64,000 nt of DNA from Salipaludibacillus agaradhaerens (GCF_002019735.1 NZ_KV917378.1:1297869-1361868); one strand, 5' to 3'. Positions 53,599-63,272 are shown, counted from the first letter of the stretch. Numbers and translations are program-made. Notes: a model not told the origin generated them from the letters alone.

Positions 53599-54498
53599 AT
53601 GCAAAATAAATTCATTACCATTTTGTTATTATGTCTAATGGCTCTTTTACCGATAGGGTGTAACGGCAATAACCAGAATGCAGCTGGTTTAGGGGAAGAT
53701 GCAAGGTACTTTCAAGATGAAGCAAACGACATGTATTTGTCAAGTGAAGCTACCGATATTCCAAGTCAAAACTTTCCACATACGAAACCGGTCAAAATTC
53801 AAGAAGCTAAATTTGATTTTGTGATCGATGACTCGCAACTACACCCTAGGGAAATTTATGATTTAAATCAAAACCTAGATAGTGCTACACTTCAAGAACG
53901 ATTACGTACACTATTACGTAATAATTTACCGGAAAGACAACGTCCTGATCAAGCTGCTCCAGAGGAAACTGAGCCGCAAGCTCCAGAACCAGAACAGCCA
54001 GCAGAAGAAGAGACGCCAACTCCAGAACCTGAGCCCGAAGAACAACCTCAAGCTCCAGAACCTCAGCCAGAGGAAGCAGACGAACCAGAACAGGATGAGC
54101 CACAAGAAATTACAGACGGAATTAGGCAGGAAGAGCGGCAAGTGGTGGAACTCACCAACAATCACAGAAGAGAGGCTGGATTATCAGACCTACAGTTAGA
54201 TACAGAATTAAGTGCGGTTGCTCGTCGCAAGTCGACAGATATGGCACAAAACAATTATTTTTCCCATACAAGTCCAACTTATGGTTCTCCATTTGATATG
54301 ATCCGAGACCATGGGATATCTTATAATGCGGCAGGGGAGAACATCGCTCAAGGCCAGAGATCAGCAGAAGAAGTTGTTCAGGCATGGATGGACAGCCCTG
54401 GGCACAGAGAGAACATTATGAACGGCAATTACACACATATCGGTGTTGGTTATGACCCAAGTGGGCATCATTGGACCCAAATGTTTATAAGCCGTTAA
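53599..54498 (+). CDS. CAP-domain (SCP/YkwD-like) lipoprotein
   Basis: 299 residues. The signal peptide ends in lipobox LLPIGC. Residues about 110-172 are a Pro/Glu/Gln linker made of imperfect PEPEQP-type repeats. Residues about 178-299 form a CAP domain: VVELTNNHRREAGLSDLQL, MAQNNYFSHTSP, GENIAQGQRS and VVQAWMDSPGHRENIMN, then HIGVGY. This is the YkwD/SafA-associated spore and wall family. The mature protein is strongly acidic. AAGGAG precedes the ATG. The role in the envelope is not established. Confidence 0.9.
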   Translation: MQNKFITILLLCLMALLPIGCNGNNQNAAGLGEDARYFQDEANDMYLSSEATDIPSQNFPHTKPVKIQEAKFDFVIDDSQLHPREIYDLNQNLDSATLQERLRTLLRNNLPERQRPDQAAPEETEPQAPEPEQPAEEETPTPEPEPEEQPQAPEPQPEEADEPEQDEPQEITDGIRQEERQVVELTNNHRREAGLSDLQLDTELSAVARRKSTDMAQNNYFSHTSPTYGSPFDMIRDHGISYNAAGENIAQGQRSAEEVVQAWMDSPGHRENIMNGNYTHIGVGYDPSGHHWTQMFISR

Positions 54499-54526
54499 GC
54501 CTTATCGCAACATATAATATAAAAAC

Positions 54527-54563
54527 AAACAACCAACTATTTAAAAAAACTAGTTGGTTGTTT
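54527..54563. terminator. Bidirectional terminator between convergent genes
   Basis: AAACAACCAACTA and TAGTTGGTTGTTT form a 13-bp stem. It serves the CAP gene (+) and the 54573 gene (-). Confidence 0.9.
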
Positions 54564-54572
54564 ATTCTTTCC

Positions 54573-54911
54573 TCATCGCTGTCTATCTTTTTGTTTATTA
54601 AAAGCCCATTTCTTCTCTTCTACATTCGCTGTGGTCGAGACACTTTTTATAAGACCTGTTTCTTCAATGTCTTCTAATAACTTGTGGACAGTATCAATGT
54701 GCTCCTTACCTCTAAAAACAGTTTCACACAGTTCCCTCGTTGACACTTTTTTCCCTTCTGCTTCCTCACGTAAATAGAGGAGTAATTTAACTCGCTTCTT
54801 CTGTCGTATCTCTTCCTTATATTGGCCTGTAAATAATTTTTTAAGAGGATCGGCAGCAATCACGCCGATAAAAATACCTATTGTCACTAACAGAAAATCA
54901 TATAAAATCAT
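54573..54911 (-). CDS. Hypothetical membrane-anchored protein (112 residues)
   Basis: One N-terminal membrane segment (FLLVTIGIFIGVIAA), then a basic, helical soluble part: KKLFTGQYKEEIRQKKRVKL, then a winged-helix-like stretch (VSTRELCETVFRGKEHIDTV and LLEDIEETGLIKSV). It looks like a membrane-tethered DNA-binding-like fold, called by eye only. GAAAGGA precedes the ATG. Confidence 0.7.
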   Translation of the reverse strand: MILYDFLLVTIGIFIGVIAADPLKKLFTGQYKEEIRQKKRVKLLLYLREEAEGKKVSTRELCETVFRGKEHIDTVHKLLEDIEETGLIKSVSTTANVEEKKWAFNKQKDRQR

Positions 54912-55081
54912 CGCTTTATCCTTTCTTAACTCGTGTTTTAATTATTTTAACATACGAAAGAAGTATCAAGTTCCTAGGTCACTTACACGACGTTTAAACC
55001 ATTATAATAGAATCCCTCTTTCAACACTGGTCACTTTTGTGTTTGAAAATGGCCAACTGTCTCAAGAGATTAAGCCTAAAC

Positions 55082-55129
55082 AAAAGAGAACCAGCGATGA
55101 ATTATAAAATCCACGACTGGTTCTCTTTT
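55082..55129. terminator. Terminator of the RND pump gene
   Basis: AAAAGAGAACCAG and CTGGTTCTCTTTT pair perfectly over 13 bp, giving T-runs on both strands, 35 bp after the stop. Confidence 0.9.
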
Positions 55130-55163
55130 TATTTAAAGGGGTTGAGCCCCTTGTGATGTACAT

Positions 55164-58100
55164 TTAAGATGCTTTTTTTACAACTGTGTCACTTGTCTTC
55201 TTTTTACTGAAAATCCGCTTAATAGCTCGTTTCATATCTTCTACTAGTAAGTAGACAGCTGGGATAAGCAATAGTGTGATAAAGGTAGCAAACAGTAACC
55301 CTCCAATTATCACAGTGGCAAGCGGTGCTTGATAGGCATTTGCTCCACCTGTAGCTAAAGCTAAGGGTAGCATACCACCTACAGTCGTGAGTGTTGTCAT
55401 AAATATAGGTCTCATCCGATTTTTTCCCGCTTCAATGACTGCTTCATAGATCGGCAGCCCTTGCTCACGCAGCTGATTAATCCTATCGATTAACAGGATC
55501 GCATTGTTTAGTACCACCCCAATTAACATGAGTAAAGCTAGCGCGGAAAACACACTCAATTCTCTTTGTGTGATGAGTAAGGCTAAAATAGCTCCTACTG
55601 CTGTCATTGGAATAACTGACATCACAATGATTGGTTGAATAAAGCTATTAAATTGAACAGCCATGACGATATACACTAACAGGATAGAGATACCTAATAC
55701 AACCACTAGGTCGAACATCATTTCCTGCTGGGCTTCAATATCTCCACCAGTGGACACAGCATAACCGGCTGGCGGCTCTAATTCATCTACAACCTTCTGC
55801 ACATCCCTTGAAACAGCACCTAGATCTCTTCCTTCAATTTCAGCAGAAACCGTCACATAACGTGCTCCATCTGTTCTACTAATTGTAATAGGTGATGAAA
55901 CGTTTTCCAAGTCTGCATAATTTGAAAGGGGTTTAGTTCCAGTTGGCCCCGTAATATCAAACTCCTCTAAATCTTTTTCACTATTGATAAGGGAGCTAAA
56001 GGTGGATACTACTGGAATTTCTGTTCCCTCTTCTACGATCTCACCAACAGGAAGAGGAGCAAAAACACCTTGTAGCTGCTCATATATAGCTGTTGTCGTT
56101 AACCCATCTTCTTTTAATGATTCATGATCAAAAACAAGTTGACGCTCTTCTACTTGTTCATCCATGGATGTTGAGACATTGACTAACCCATCAACCTCTT
56201 CTAGTTCTTCAGATAAATAGCTGCTGAGCTCTTGGAGTTTAGTTAAACTATCTCCCTGAACGATAAGCTGTACAGGCTGACCTCCCCCACCGGTATCCAT
56301 CGTTGTAAAAACACCAGTGACTGGAAAATCATCTTCTAGCTCACGTAATGTATCCGTAATAGCTAAATTAACATCCTCTTGTGGAACAGTTATATCTTGA
56401 TCCTTTGTCATATTAATTAGCGCATATAAATAATCACCTGCATCCATAAACACGACAGATTGTATGTCATCTACATCGGTCAACTTCTCTTCAGCTGCTT
56501 CAACCACTTTATCTTTATCCTCAGCTGTTAATCCTGTTTCCAGTCTTATTTCCATTTCACTATAACGATTTAATACATCTGGCATTAGGACAAATGGGAT
56601 TTTTGTCGTGAGGCCTATTGAACCAACAAAAATAAGGAAAAAAACAATAATGAGACCATAGCGGCGACGCTTTTTTTGTGAGAACCAATTTAACACACTT
56701 CCGTAACGTTCGATTATACGGCTTTTTCTTTTATTCTCTGCTTTTTTTCTAAGCTTCATAAAGTTTTCTGCCAAAGCAGGTATTAAAGTGAATGCCACAA
56801 TAACTGAACTCACAAGTGTAATGACAACGACAACACTAAGGACGAGAATAAATATAGCAAAATCTCCGCCAAATAATCCGACAGGTAAAAACACCACCAC
56901 TGTCGTTAACATTGAGGCAATGACAGCTGTTGCTACCTCTTTTATCCCTGTCATAACAGCCTCAATACCTACTAACCCTTCCTCTTTTTTACGATAAATG
57001 GACTCTAATATGACGATTGAGGCATCCACCATCATTCCGATTCCGAGCCCTAATCCGATAAGGGTCAAAATATTAAAGCTGTAATCCATGAACCATAGCG
57101 TCGTAAAAGTTAATAAAAGCGACACTGGAATCGATAAACCAACAATCAAAGTTGCCCTACTATTCCTTAAAAATAGCATTAAAATAACGAGTGCCAACAC
57201 GCCACCAATTAAAATATTTTGTGTAACTCCATCAATCGACGATGAAACGTAATCAGCCTGAGCCACAATTTCTGTAAATGATAGCTCACTCGCTAACCCT
57301 TCGTCATGGATCTCCGCCACTTCATCTCTGATAGCTTCTGCCATCTCAACTTGGGTATAATCATCAGCACGGGCAATTTCAACAAACACCACATCTCTGC
57401 TCCCGTTCTTCCAAGCCATTGATGATTGTTGCAATGTTTCCACGTCAATCTCAGCCATGTCTTTTAAGTCTATCGGTCCTTCAGGAGTATCAATAGTTGC
57501 CTCTTCTATATCTTTAAGTGAGGACAATTCAGTATTCCATCGTAAAGAAGGCTCATTATCCTCTTCAGTTAACTCTCCTAATGAAACATTCACATCAGTT
57601 TGTTGAAGCGCTTGAACGACGTAGCTTAGCTCAAGTCCTAGCTCACGTAATTCATCTTGGTCAAACGTTATCACATATTCCGTTTCCTCTAAACCATTTA
57701 AATTAACTTCTCTGACTTCATTTAAGTTTTCAAGGCGTGGCTTCACGACCTCATTTGCAAACGATGTGAGGTCATTCATTTCTCCGTTTGACACTTCCAT
57801 ATAAAACTCATAACTTTGATCTGTACTTATAGGTCTCACGTCAGTATAAACAATACCTGTCACATCATTTGAAATGTGCGTAAGATGAGATTCAATCTCT
57901 CTTGTTACTTCATCTACACGCCCCTCCTCAATGTCAATAAAAAAGGAGCTGCTTCCCACAGCTGTCGATGAGTCGTACGAGGTAACGCCATCAATACCCG
58001 CCAGCTCTTTTTCCACCGGTTCAGTAATTAAGTTTTCCACGTCTCTCACAGGCATATCGCCTGCATCAACAGTTATCATCGCCATATCAAAGGCAACTGA

Positions 58101-58214
58101 TGGCATTAATTCCCTATCCATCTTACTAATTGAATAAATACCTAACACTAAAATAAGTGCAACCATTAATCCAATTACTTTTTTTCGTTCTAATAGTTTC
58201 TGTAGTATGCTCAT
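55164..58214 (-). CDS. swrC: RND-family multidrug/surfactin efflux transporter (SwrC/AcrB type)
   Basis: 1016 residues from the ATG at 58214 (AGAGGG 8 nt upstream). Twelve membrane helices in two halves with large extracellular loops after helices 1 and 7; helix 4 has GLGLGIGMMVDASIVILES with the proton-relay Asp, and helix 10 GVVLNNAILLIDRINQL. B. subtilis SwrC (YerP) exports surfactin and gives resistance to it. Works with the proton gradient. No membrane-fusion or outer-membrane partner, as expected in Gram-positives. The substrate here is not known. Confidence 0.92.
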   Translation of the reverse strand: MSILQKLLERKKVIGLMVALILVLGIYSISKMDRELMPSVAFDMAMITVDAGDMPVRDVENLITEPVEKELAGIDGVTSYDSSTAVGSSSFFIDIEEGRVDEVTREIESHLTHISNDVTGIVYTDVRPISTDQSYEFYMEVSNGEMNDLTSFANEVVKPRLENLNEVREVNLNGLEETEYVITFDQDELRELGLELSYVVQALQQTDVNVSLGELTEEDNEPSLRWNTELSSLKDIEEATIDTPEGPIDLKDMAEIDVETLQQSSMAWKNGSRDVVFVEIARADDYTQVEMAEAIRDEVAEIHDEGLASELSFTEIVAQADYVSSSIDGVTQNILIGGVLALVILMLFLRNSRATLIVGLSIPVSLLLTFTTLWFMDYSFNILTLIGLGLGIGMMVDASIVILESIYRKKEEGLVGIEAVMTGIKEVATAVIASMLTTVVVFLPVGLFGGDFAIFILVLSVVVVITLVSSVIVAFTLIPALAENFMKLRKKAENKRKSRIIERYGSVLNWFSQKKRRRYGLIIVFFLIFVGSIGLTTKIPFVLMPDVLNRYSEMEIRLETGLTAEDKDKVVEAAEEKLTDVDDIQSVVFMDAGDYLYALINMTKDQDITVPQEDVNLAITDTLRELEDDFPVTGVFTTMDTGGGGQPVQLIVQGDSLTKLQELSSYLSEELEEVDGLVNVSTSMDEQVEERQLVFDHESLKEDGLTTTAIYEQLQGVFAPLPVGEIVEEGTEIPVVSTFSSLINSEKDLEEFDITGPTGTKPLSNYADLENVSSPITISRTDGARYVTVSAEIEGRDLGAVSRDVQKVVDELEPPAGYAVSTGGDIEAQQEMMFDLVVVLGISILLVYIVMAVQFNSFIQPIIVMSVIPMTAVGAILALLITQRELSVFSALALLMLIGVVLNNAILLIDRINQLREQGLPIYEAVIEAGKNRMRPIFMTTLTTVGGMLPLALATGGANAYQAPLATVIIGGLLFATFITLLLIPAVYLLVEDMKRAIKRIFSKKKTSDTVVKKAS

Positions 58215-58342
58215 GTCCAATCCCTCTTTCATTTATGCAACTTATAGTGCTTTATCTAAGTTAAGTATAAAGAGAAGTGACATAGCCTTACTACAGGCTT
58301 GAGACTAGAATTAAACTAAGACCTACGACTTACTTTGATATG

Positions 58343-58801
58343 TCAACTATGTATTTTAACGAATTCTTCTTCGGATATGACCTGAAACCCCGATCGGGCT
58401 AATAAAGCTGCCGTTACACCATTTCCAGTTCCCGTAACGCCATCAAAAGTCCCGTTATATATAGACCTAGAACCGCAAGATGGACTAAATTCCTTTAGTA
58501 CGACTAGTTTAGCTTGTAAGATATTTGCTTGCTCTAATGTCAAGTATGCGCCCTTAATATAAAGTTCTGTCACATCTCGACCTGATCTTTCTATGACAGA
58601 CGCTTTACCGTCAAGCACATCTTCTCCTGTTCCATCAATAATTTCCGCTGGCTCTCGTGGGGTTGAAAAACCCCCTAATAATTCAGGACAAACCATGGTC
58701 GCTTGTCCTGCTTCTACTAGTTGACGTATTTTTGTATTTAAGCTATTTGTCCCGTTATACCTGACATTTTCTCCGGCTAAACACGCACTGACAAGAATCA
58801 T
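58343..58801 (-). CDS. DUF523 family protein
   Basis: 152 residues, whole-length DUF523: ILVSACLAGENVRYNGTNS at the start, VCPELLGGFSTPREPAEI in the middle, LKEFSPSCGSRSIYNGTF and NGVTAALLARSGFQVISEEE near the end. Conserved Cys residues (SACLAG, VCPE, SPSCG) suggest metal or Fe-S binding; the function is unknown. AGGAGG precedes the ATG. Confidence 0.88.
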   Translation of the reverse strand: MILVSACLAGENVRYNGTNSLNTKIRQLVEAGQATMVCPELLGGFSTPREPAEIIDGTGEDVLDGKASVIERSGRDVTELYIKGAYLTLEQANILQAKLVVLKEFSPSCGSRSIYNGTFDGVTGTGNGVTAALLARSGFQVISEEEFVKIHS

Positions 58802-59030
58802 CTTATCCTCCTATCATTTCTGCACCTTAAAGTTGACGTGTATATGAAACAATCAACTTATGTGTGATATAAATTGAACTTATATATTCTCATTCTTTTT
58901 TAACTAGCTTTCGTTACAAAGGAGCGTTAAATCAAAATATATCCTTAAGTTATATTCCCTTGTGGATCACCTTTCTTGATAATAGTCGTAATGGAGGAGT
59001 GACTTAACCTACGAAAAGCGATATATAAAC

Positions 59031-59073
59031 AGGAGCGGTGGGGCGCCCATTAGCTTATCAAAACACCGCTCTC
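59031..59073 (-). terminator. Terminator of the UbiB-like gene
   Basis: GGAGCGGTG pairs with CACCGCTC(T)CC around a loop holding GGGCGCCC, 7 bp after the stop. The tail on the minus strand is TGTTTATAT. Confidence 0.75.
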
Positions 59074-59079
59074 CTTTCG

Positions 59080-60762
59080 TTAAAACCTTCCAGATTTAAA
59101 GATAGAGTAGAGCAACCAAAGAAACATTAACAAAGCTACCGTAAAGCCTATTTCAATTGCTGGCAAATTCCAAAGTACTGATGATTGTCCTGACATTGCT
59201 GAACCTACAATAAGACCAACCATAATAATACTGAATGAAAGTAACACAATACTAAAAGAGAGGCGATTGCTAATTCGATCAAGCTTCGTTAAAAATCGCT
59301 CTACATTTGGTATGTCCACTTCTAAAGGTAGCTTTCCTTTTTTCACAACGTTAGTCAGCTCATTAATTTTTTTCGGTAATTCAATAAGACTTTCTCCGTA
59401 ATCCCCTATGTATGAAAATGTATTAGCTGCTACATTTTTAGGGTTAAAGCGATCAATTAGTAGCTGTTTTCCAAACGGTTCGGCAATTTCGATGATGCTT
59501 AGGTCAGGATCAAGGGTTTCAACTACCCCTTCCATTGTAAGAAGTGTTTTTCCTAATAATGTGAGATCTGATGGTATTTTAATTTGGTGCTCATGAGCCA
59601 CAGCAAATAAATCGTTAACCGCCTCCCCAAGACTTACTTGACTTAAAGGAACATCATAATACTTCGCTTTTAGATCATCTACATCCATAGTCAATTTTTG
59701 AATATCAACTTCCTCAGAAACTAGTCCCATTCGCATAATACCTCTAATAACACCCTCTGTCTGCTGCCTCATAATTGCAATCACCAGTGTGGCAAAGTTA
59801 GCCTTCATATCTGGCGTTAACCGTCCCACCATCCCAAAGTCCATAAAAATAATACCATCACCTGGGAAGGCGACCATGTTTCCGGGATGAGGATCTCCAT
59901 GGAAAAAACCTTCAATTAATATTTGGTGAAAGACCGAATTTGCCACTCTTTCAGCTAACACTTTTGTATTGTAGCCTTCCCGTGTCAGTTTACCGATGTC
60001 ATTTAGCTTTGTTCCTTCTACATACTCCATAGTCAATATTTTTTTGGTCGTGTAATCCCAGTAAACTGAAGGAATATAAATGTGTGGGTCCTTTTTAAAT
60101 TGCTTCGCTATTCTGTCAGCGTTTCTTCCTTCATTCGTATAATCTAACTCTTTTCGCAAAGCTTTAGAGAACTCTTCTACGAGACCACATAACTCATATC
60201 TAGCAGCCCATTCAAATCGTTTTTCGGCAAGTGAAGCAATTTCGTAAAGAATTTCTAAATCTGTTTGGATTATCTTCTCAATCATGGGACGCTGCACTTT
60301 AACTGCGACTGGCTCACCCGTTTTTAAAACAGCGTAATGAACTTGTCCTATTGAAGCTGCGCCTAATGGTTCTTGATCAAAATCATCAAAAATATCCTCT
60401 AAGTTCCCTTCTAATTCTGCTTCAATAATCGCTCTTGCACCTTCATAGGTAAACGGTGTGACTTTATCATGAAGCTTTTCAAGTTCCTCTATAATAGAGA
60501 CAGGAATTAAATCAGGTCGCGTACTCGCAATTTGTCCAAGTTTTACAAAAGTTGGGCCTAATTCTTCTAAAAATAATCGTATTCTCTCCCCTGTTGTTTT
60601 AGTTCTAAACTCATTATCCTGTTCCTTCATAAATAGGCGCTTCGGTAAAGAAATAATTTTATATAATCCTAATTCTTTAACAATAAAACCAAACCCGTTT
60701 CTTGAAAAAGCAAAGGCAATTTCTCGATAGCGTTGAATGTGGCGTATCTTTCTTCCAATCAT
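59080..60762 (-). CDS. AarF/UbiB (ABC1) family atypical kinase
   Basis: 560 residues. KxGQ motif in GPTFVKLGQIASTRPDLIP, the alanine-rich ATP loop PLGAASIGQVHYAVLKTG, the catalytic EGFFHGDPHPGNM and metal-binding GIIFMDFGMVGRL. Two C-terminal membrane helices (LSFSIVLLSFSIIMVGLIVG and AIEIGFTVALLMFLWLLYS) follow. UbiB proteins support quinone synthesis or lipid handling as ATPases; in menaquinone-using Bacillus the exact role is unclear. GGAAGGAGG precedes the ATG. Confidence 0.92.
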   Translation of the reverse strand: MIGRKIRHIQRYREIAFAFSRNGFGFIVKELGLYKIISLPKRLFMKEQDNEFRTKTTGERIRLFLEELGPTFVKLGQIASTRPDLIPVSIIEELEKLHDKVTPFTYEGARAIIEAELEGNLEDIFDDFDQEPLGAASIGQVHYAVLKTGEPVAVKVQRPMIEKIIQTDLEILYEIASLAEKRFEWAARYELCGLVEEFSKALRKELDYTNEGRNADRIAKQFKKDPHIYIPSVYWDYTTKKILTMEYVEGTKLNDIGKLTREGYNTKVLAERVANSVFHQILIEGFFHGDPHPGNMVAFPGDGIIFMDFGMVGRLTPDMKANFATLVIAIMRQQTEGVIRGIMRMGLVSEEVDIQKLTMDVDDLKAKYYDVPLSQVSLGEAVNDLFAVAHEHQIKIPSDLTLLGKTLLTMEGVVETLDPDLSIIEIAEPFGKQLLIDRFNPKNVAANTFSYIGDYGESLIELPKKINELTNVVKKGKLPLEVDIPNVERFLTKLDRISNRLSFSIVLLSFSIIMVGLIVGSAMSGQSSVLWNLPAIEIGFTVALLMFLWLLYSIFKSGRF

Positions 60763-60829
60763 GAGACCCTTCCTCCTTCCTGAATTAACACTTAAATGGT
60801 ATAACCTTTTGATGTAAAAAGAGCTGGCA

Positions 60830-60857
60830 AGCCATCACTTTAAGCATATGAGACTTG
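60830..60857 (-). terminator. Terminator of the 60890 gene
   Basis: GGCAAG and CTTGCC form a stem around an 18-nt loop, followed on the minus strand by AGCTCTTTTT. Confidence 0.65.
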
Positions 60858-60889
60858 CCACAACTTATCTAAAGGTAGGTTTCCTTCAT

Positions 60890-61237
60890 TTAGTTATGAT
60901 GAAACAGCCTATCAATATAATGCTTCAATTCTTCAATATAGCCGTCTGTTTTTATTTTAACATCTTCCTTAAATTGGTCCTCCTTTTTTTCATCTTTTTC
61001 TTTTGCAGATTCAAAGTAAGCAAATACTTCTGTATACATTCTCTCTGCCTCTGCCTTTAATAACTCCTCCTGATCTAGTTCTGTCTTATTTTCTAAATAG
61101 CTTGAAAACTCATCATCTAATTCCGCTTTAAGATCGTCCCTTGCCTTCTCCAACAAATAATACGTCGTACTAGCACTTACCGCCGAAGCAACTAACATGG
61201 ATGCTAAGATAGCCCCAACAAACGTCGTTTTTTTCAC
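60890..61237 (-). CDS. Hypothetical protein with N-terminal membrane segment and charged helix (115 residues)
   Basis: GTG start with AAAGGAG. An N-terminal hydrophobic stretch (VGAILASMLVASAVSASTTYY) could be an anchor or a cleaved signal (AVSA-S). The rest is charged and helical with coiled-coil character (ARDDLKAELDDEFSSYLENK; KDEKKEDQFKEDVKIKTD). It shares features with phasin-like or YtxH-like proteins but no family can be named. It is just upstream of the UbiB-like gene with a terminator between. Confidence 0.7.
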   Translation of the reverse strand: MKKTTFVGAILASMLVASAVSASTTYYLLEKARDDLKAELDDEFSSYLENKTELDQEELLKAEAERMYTEVFAYFESAKEKDEKKEDQFKEDVKIKTDGYIEELKHYIDRLFHHN

Positions 61238-61387
61238 AAGCTATCACTCCTTTTGTCTATAGAATGTCCTTTCCTTATATATCTAGCTTTCGGCATATAA
61301 AATTAGTACACGAATCATTAACAAACGGAAAGAGCAGTACTGGTCAAAACCTCATACAACCACCCTCACGAAAGATATTTAATAAAA

Positions 61388-61533
61388 CAAGACTTCAATG
61401 AGTGGACGTTTTCACTCTCGTCCAATGATTGATCGTTGCGTGAATCAGAATATGAACGTCCGTTAGCTACTGGCAATATAGATTCAGTTCTCTATTTTGG
61501 TGCGGAAGTTATAAGACGGTTATTTGTGATAAA
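61388..61533 (+). repeat. R1 repeat, full-length copy (G)
   Basis: Aligns from end to end with copy E. Hairpin 1 here is TCAATGAGTGGAC with GTCCAATGATTGA; the GGAC/GTCC pairs replace the GGG/CCC pairs of copy E. It ends CTCTATTTTGGTGCGGAAG and GACGGTTATTTGTG. Confidence 0.85.
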
Positions 61534-61640
61534 TTTTAAAAATAAATGAAAATGTCCAATCGCTATTAAAATTAGGTCATAGGATAGTACTGTAATAACC
61601 AAATGTATTGGGAATACACACAAAATGAGGAGTGAGTTGT

Positions 61641-61811
61641 ATGTACGGATATGGATATGGTGCACCAGGACACGGGTGTGACCCAGGTTGCTACCCAGGA
61701 ACTGTTGCGGGTGTTGGAGATTGTAAAGGGGCTGGTGTAGGCGGCTTTGCGCTCATATTAGTTCTCTTTATTTTACTTGTTATTATTGGTGCCTCTTTTG
61801 TGGGCTATTAA
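61641..61811 (+). CDS. YjcZ-family small membrane protein
   Basis: 56 residues. A Gly/Tyr/Cys-rich start (MYGYGYGAPGHGCDPGCYPG) and a C-terminal membrane segment GGFALILVLFILLVIIGASF then VGY, the hallmark end of YjcZ/sporulation-associated peptides in Bacillus. GAGGAG lies about 9 nt before the ATG. Family members are small spore-related or envelope peptides without known mechanism. R1 copies flank it on both sides (G and H). Confidence 0.85.
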   Translation: MYGYGYGAPGHGCDPGCYPGTVAGVGDCKGAGVGGFALILVLFILLVIIGASFVGY

Positions 61812-61844
61812 TAACTTAGTGGGGACTTTGCTCCCTGCTACATA

Positions 61845-61945
61845 AAACGAACCTTCAATCGAGCCAAAACCGCCCGTTATCTCCCACCTAAATAGATTTA
61901 GCTCTCCCTCTATTTTGAGCTGGGAATTTTACGGACGGTTAGCAT
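61845..61945 (+). repeat. R1 repeat (copy H)
   Basis: Starts AAAACGAACCTTCAATCGAG, contains CCGTTATCTCCCACCTAAAT and CTCTATTTTGAGCTGGGAA, and ends TTTTACGGACGGTTAGC. It lacks the 3' arm of hairpin 1. Hairpin 2 keeps TCCCA/TGGGA and CCGT/ACGG. Confidence 0.85.
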
Positions 61946-62033
61946 CCTCTTGATAATGGTGTCGCTTTTTTACAATACAAAGAAAATATTCTCGATTATC
62001 ATAACACGTAAAAAGTGGTTCAAGGAGGACAAT

Positions 62034-62414
62034 ATGGAAAAATTTATCGAGAGAATTTGTGAGCACCAACCTAGCTGTAAGAAGGCGTTTAAAGAAGAAT
62101 GGGGAGCAATTCGGTTTACAGTAGGCGATAAAATATTTGCACTAATAGGAAAGAACAATCAAAATGATCTCATTGTCACCCTAAAATGTGCTCCCGACAA
62201 GGCTAACGAATACCGCCAAGAATTTCTAAGTATCATGCCTGGTTACTATATGAATAAAAGACATTGGAACTCTATCTTATTGAAAAACTGTGATGTACCA
62301 AAATCTCTGCTTAAACAAATGATTATTGATTCATATAATCTTGTATATAAAGGCCTGTCAATGAAACAAAAAGAGCAACTTAGAACGGAATCACTCCCTG
62401 TTAATAAAAGATAA
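62034..62414 (+). CDS. MmcQ/YjbR-family protein
   Basis: 126 residues from the ATG at 62034 (AAGGAGG 5-6 nt upstream; a longer frame from 61950 is unsupported). Fold-defining blocks: EWGAIRFTVGDKIFALIGK, then LIVTLKCAPDKANEYRQEF, then MPGYYMNKRHWNSILL and a C-terminal helix IDSYNLVYKGLSMKQKEQL. The CyaY-like DNA-binding fold is often named MmcQ/YjbR; the function is unknown. A terminator at 62493 follows. Confidence 0.88.
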   Translation: MEKFIERICEHQPSCKKAFKEEWGAIRFTVGDKIFALIGKNNQNDLIVTLKCAPDKANEYRQEFLSIMPGYYMNKRHWNSILLKNCDVPKSLLKQMIIDSYNLVYKGLSMKQKEQLRTESLPVNKR

Positions 62415-62492
62415 TTTAACTACTCGTTTTTTGAAGATATGAACTAACATGAAGCATAAACATTTAAACTAGAAAAATAGGGTATACCTTTT

Positions 62493-62523
62493 AAAGCAAG
62501 GGTGAGCCTACCCCTTGCTTTTC
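62493..62523. terminator. Bidirectional terminator after the YjbR-like gene
   Basis: AAAGCAAGGG and CCCTTGCTTT form a 10-bp stem with TTTT on the plus strand. Confidence 0.85.
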
Positions 62524-62540
62524 GCTTGCTTGATAAACTA

Positions 62541-62762
62541 TTATGCCTTTTCAATCCAGAATTTAATAAGACCGTTATCATCCTCACCTGCCAGAATTTT
62601 ATGTCCACTGGCTTTCACCCATGCGGTAAAGTCATTTTTAGCTCCTTTATCTGTTGCATGTTTTAAACACTCCCTTATCCCCCTTCCATTACCTAATATA
62701 CACATACCTCTATAAGTATATTGATTGATCTCATGAAGACTGTCAACTTTTATAGTAAGCAA
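62541..62762 (-). pseudogene. Degenerate TusA-family sulfurtransferase fragment
   Basis: 73 codons. The C-terminal half, HATDKGAKNDFTAWVKASGH and then NGLIKFWIEK, is the typical TusA/YrkF/YrkI ending. The N-terminal half lacks the CPxP active-site motif and shows no similarity to the domain, and there is no ribosome binding site. I read it as a fragment of a TusA gene or of a fusion with a C-terminal TusA domain. Confidence 0.6.
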
Positions 62763-63123
62763 TCTTATTAAAAAACCGACACCATGATTTAATCAATGAT
62801 AAAGTAACATTTCCTGGGGAATTTTCACGTCACACAATGTCATTACAACAGGTTTGCTCTTAGACTGAATAAATTAAATTGCACAAAAAAAAGCGCCTTG
62901 ACTCCGCTCCACACACATAACCCTTTCACATAATGAGGATCCTTATCACAGTCATTGGAGCACTCTTTTTCTAGTCAACGCTACGTTATTTTATTCTAGT
63001 TCCTCAGTTCAATATGTTGCCACACGCTTTTTGTTTAACCTTCAAAAATAACTATCACTCTCCTTTTTTCGGAAAGTGATTGATACTCAATAGAAGCTAA
63101 ATGTCGTGCGATGAAAGTTAACT
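62763..63123. other. Intergenic region around the TusA fragment
   Basis: About 360 bp without a supported gene. AAAGTGATTGATACTCAATAGAAGC and a GGAGTCAAGGCGC-like stretch look like decay products; no inverted repeats of note. Confidence 0.3.
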
Positions 63124-63157
63124 AAGAAAAAGGACATCACTTTGTAAAATGATGTCC
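63124..63157 (-). terminator. Terminator of the 63273 lipoprotein gene
   Basis: GGACATCA and TGATGTCC form an 8-bp stem with further A-T pairs, followed on the minus strand by TTTTTCTT. Confidence 0.8.
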
Positions 63158-63272
63158 GCTACTCTTAGCATTTGATATTTTTGACACAAAATGATCATGT
63201 CGCAGTCTTGAACAAAAGCACAGATAGTTTGTTATATGTGTACATTAAAATTAAAAGAGTTCTTTAATGGAG

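Noticed and set aside
53980-54110. Short tandem repeats that could suggest a CRISPR or satellite
   Set aside because: They are imperfect codon-level repeats for a Pro/Glu linker, in frame inside a coding region.
53885-54385. Several antisense frames opposite the CAP-domain lipoprotein gene
   Set aside because: They are shadows of the Pro/Glu codon repeats of the linker and the CAP domain; none has a ribosome binding site.
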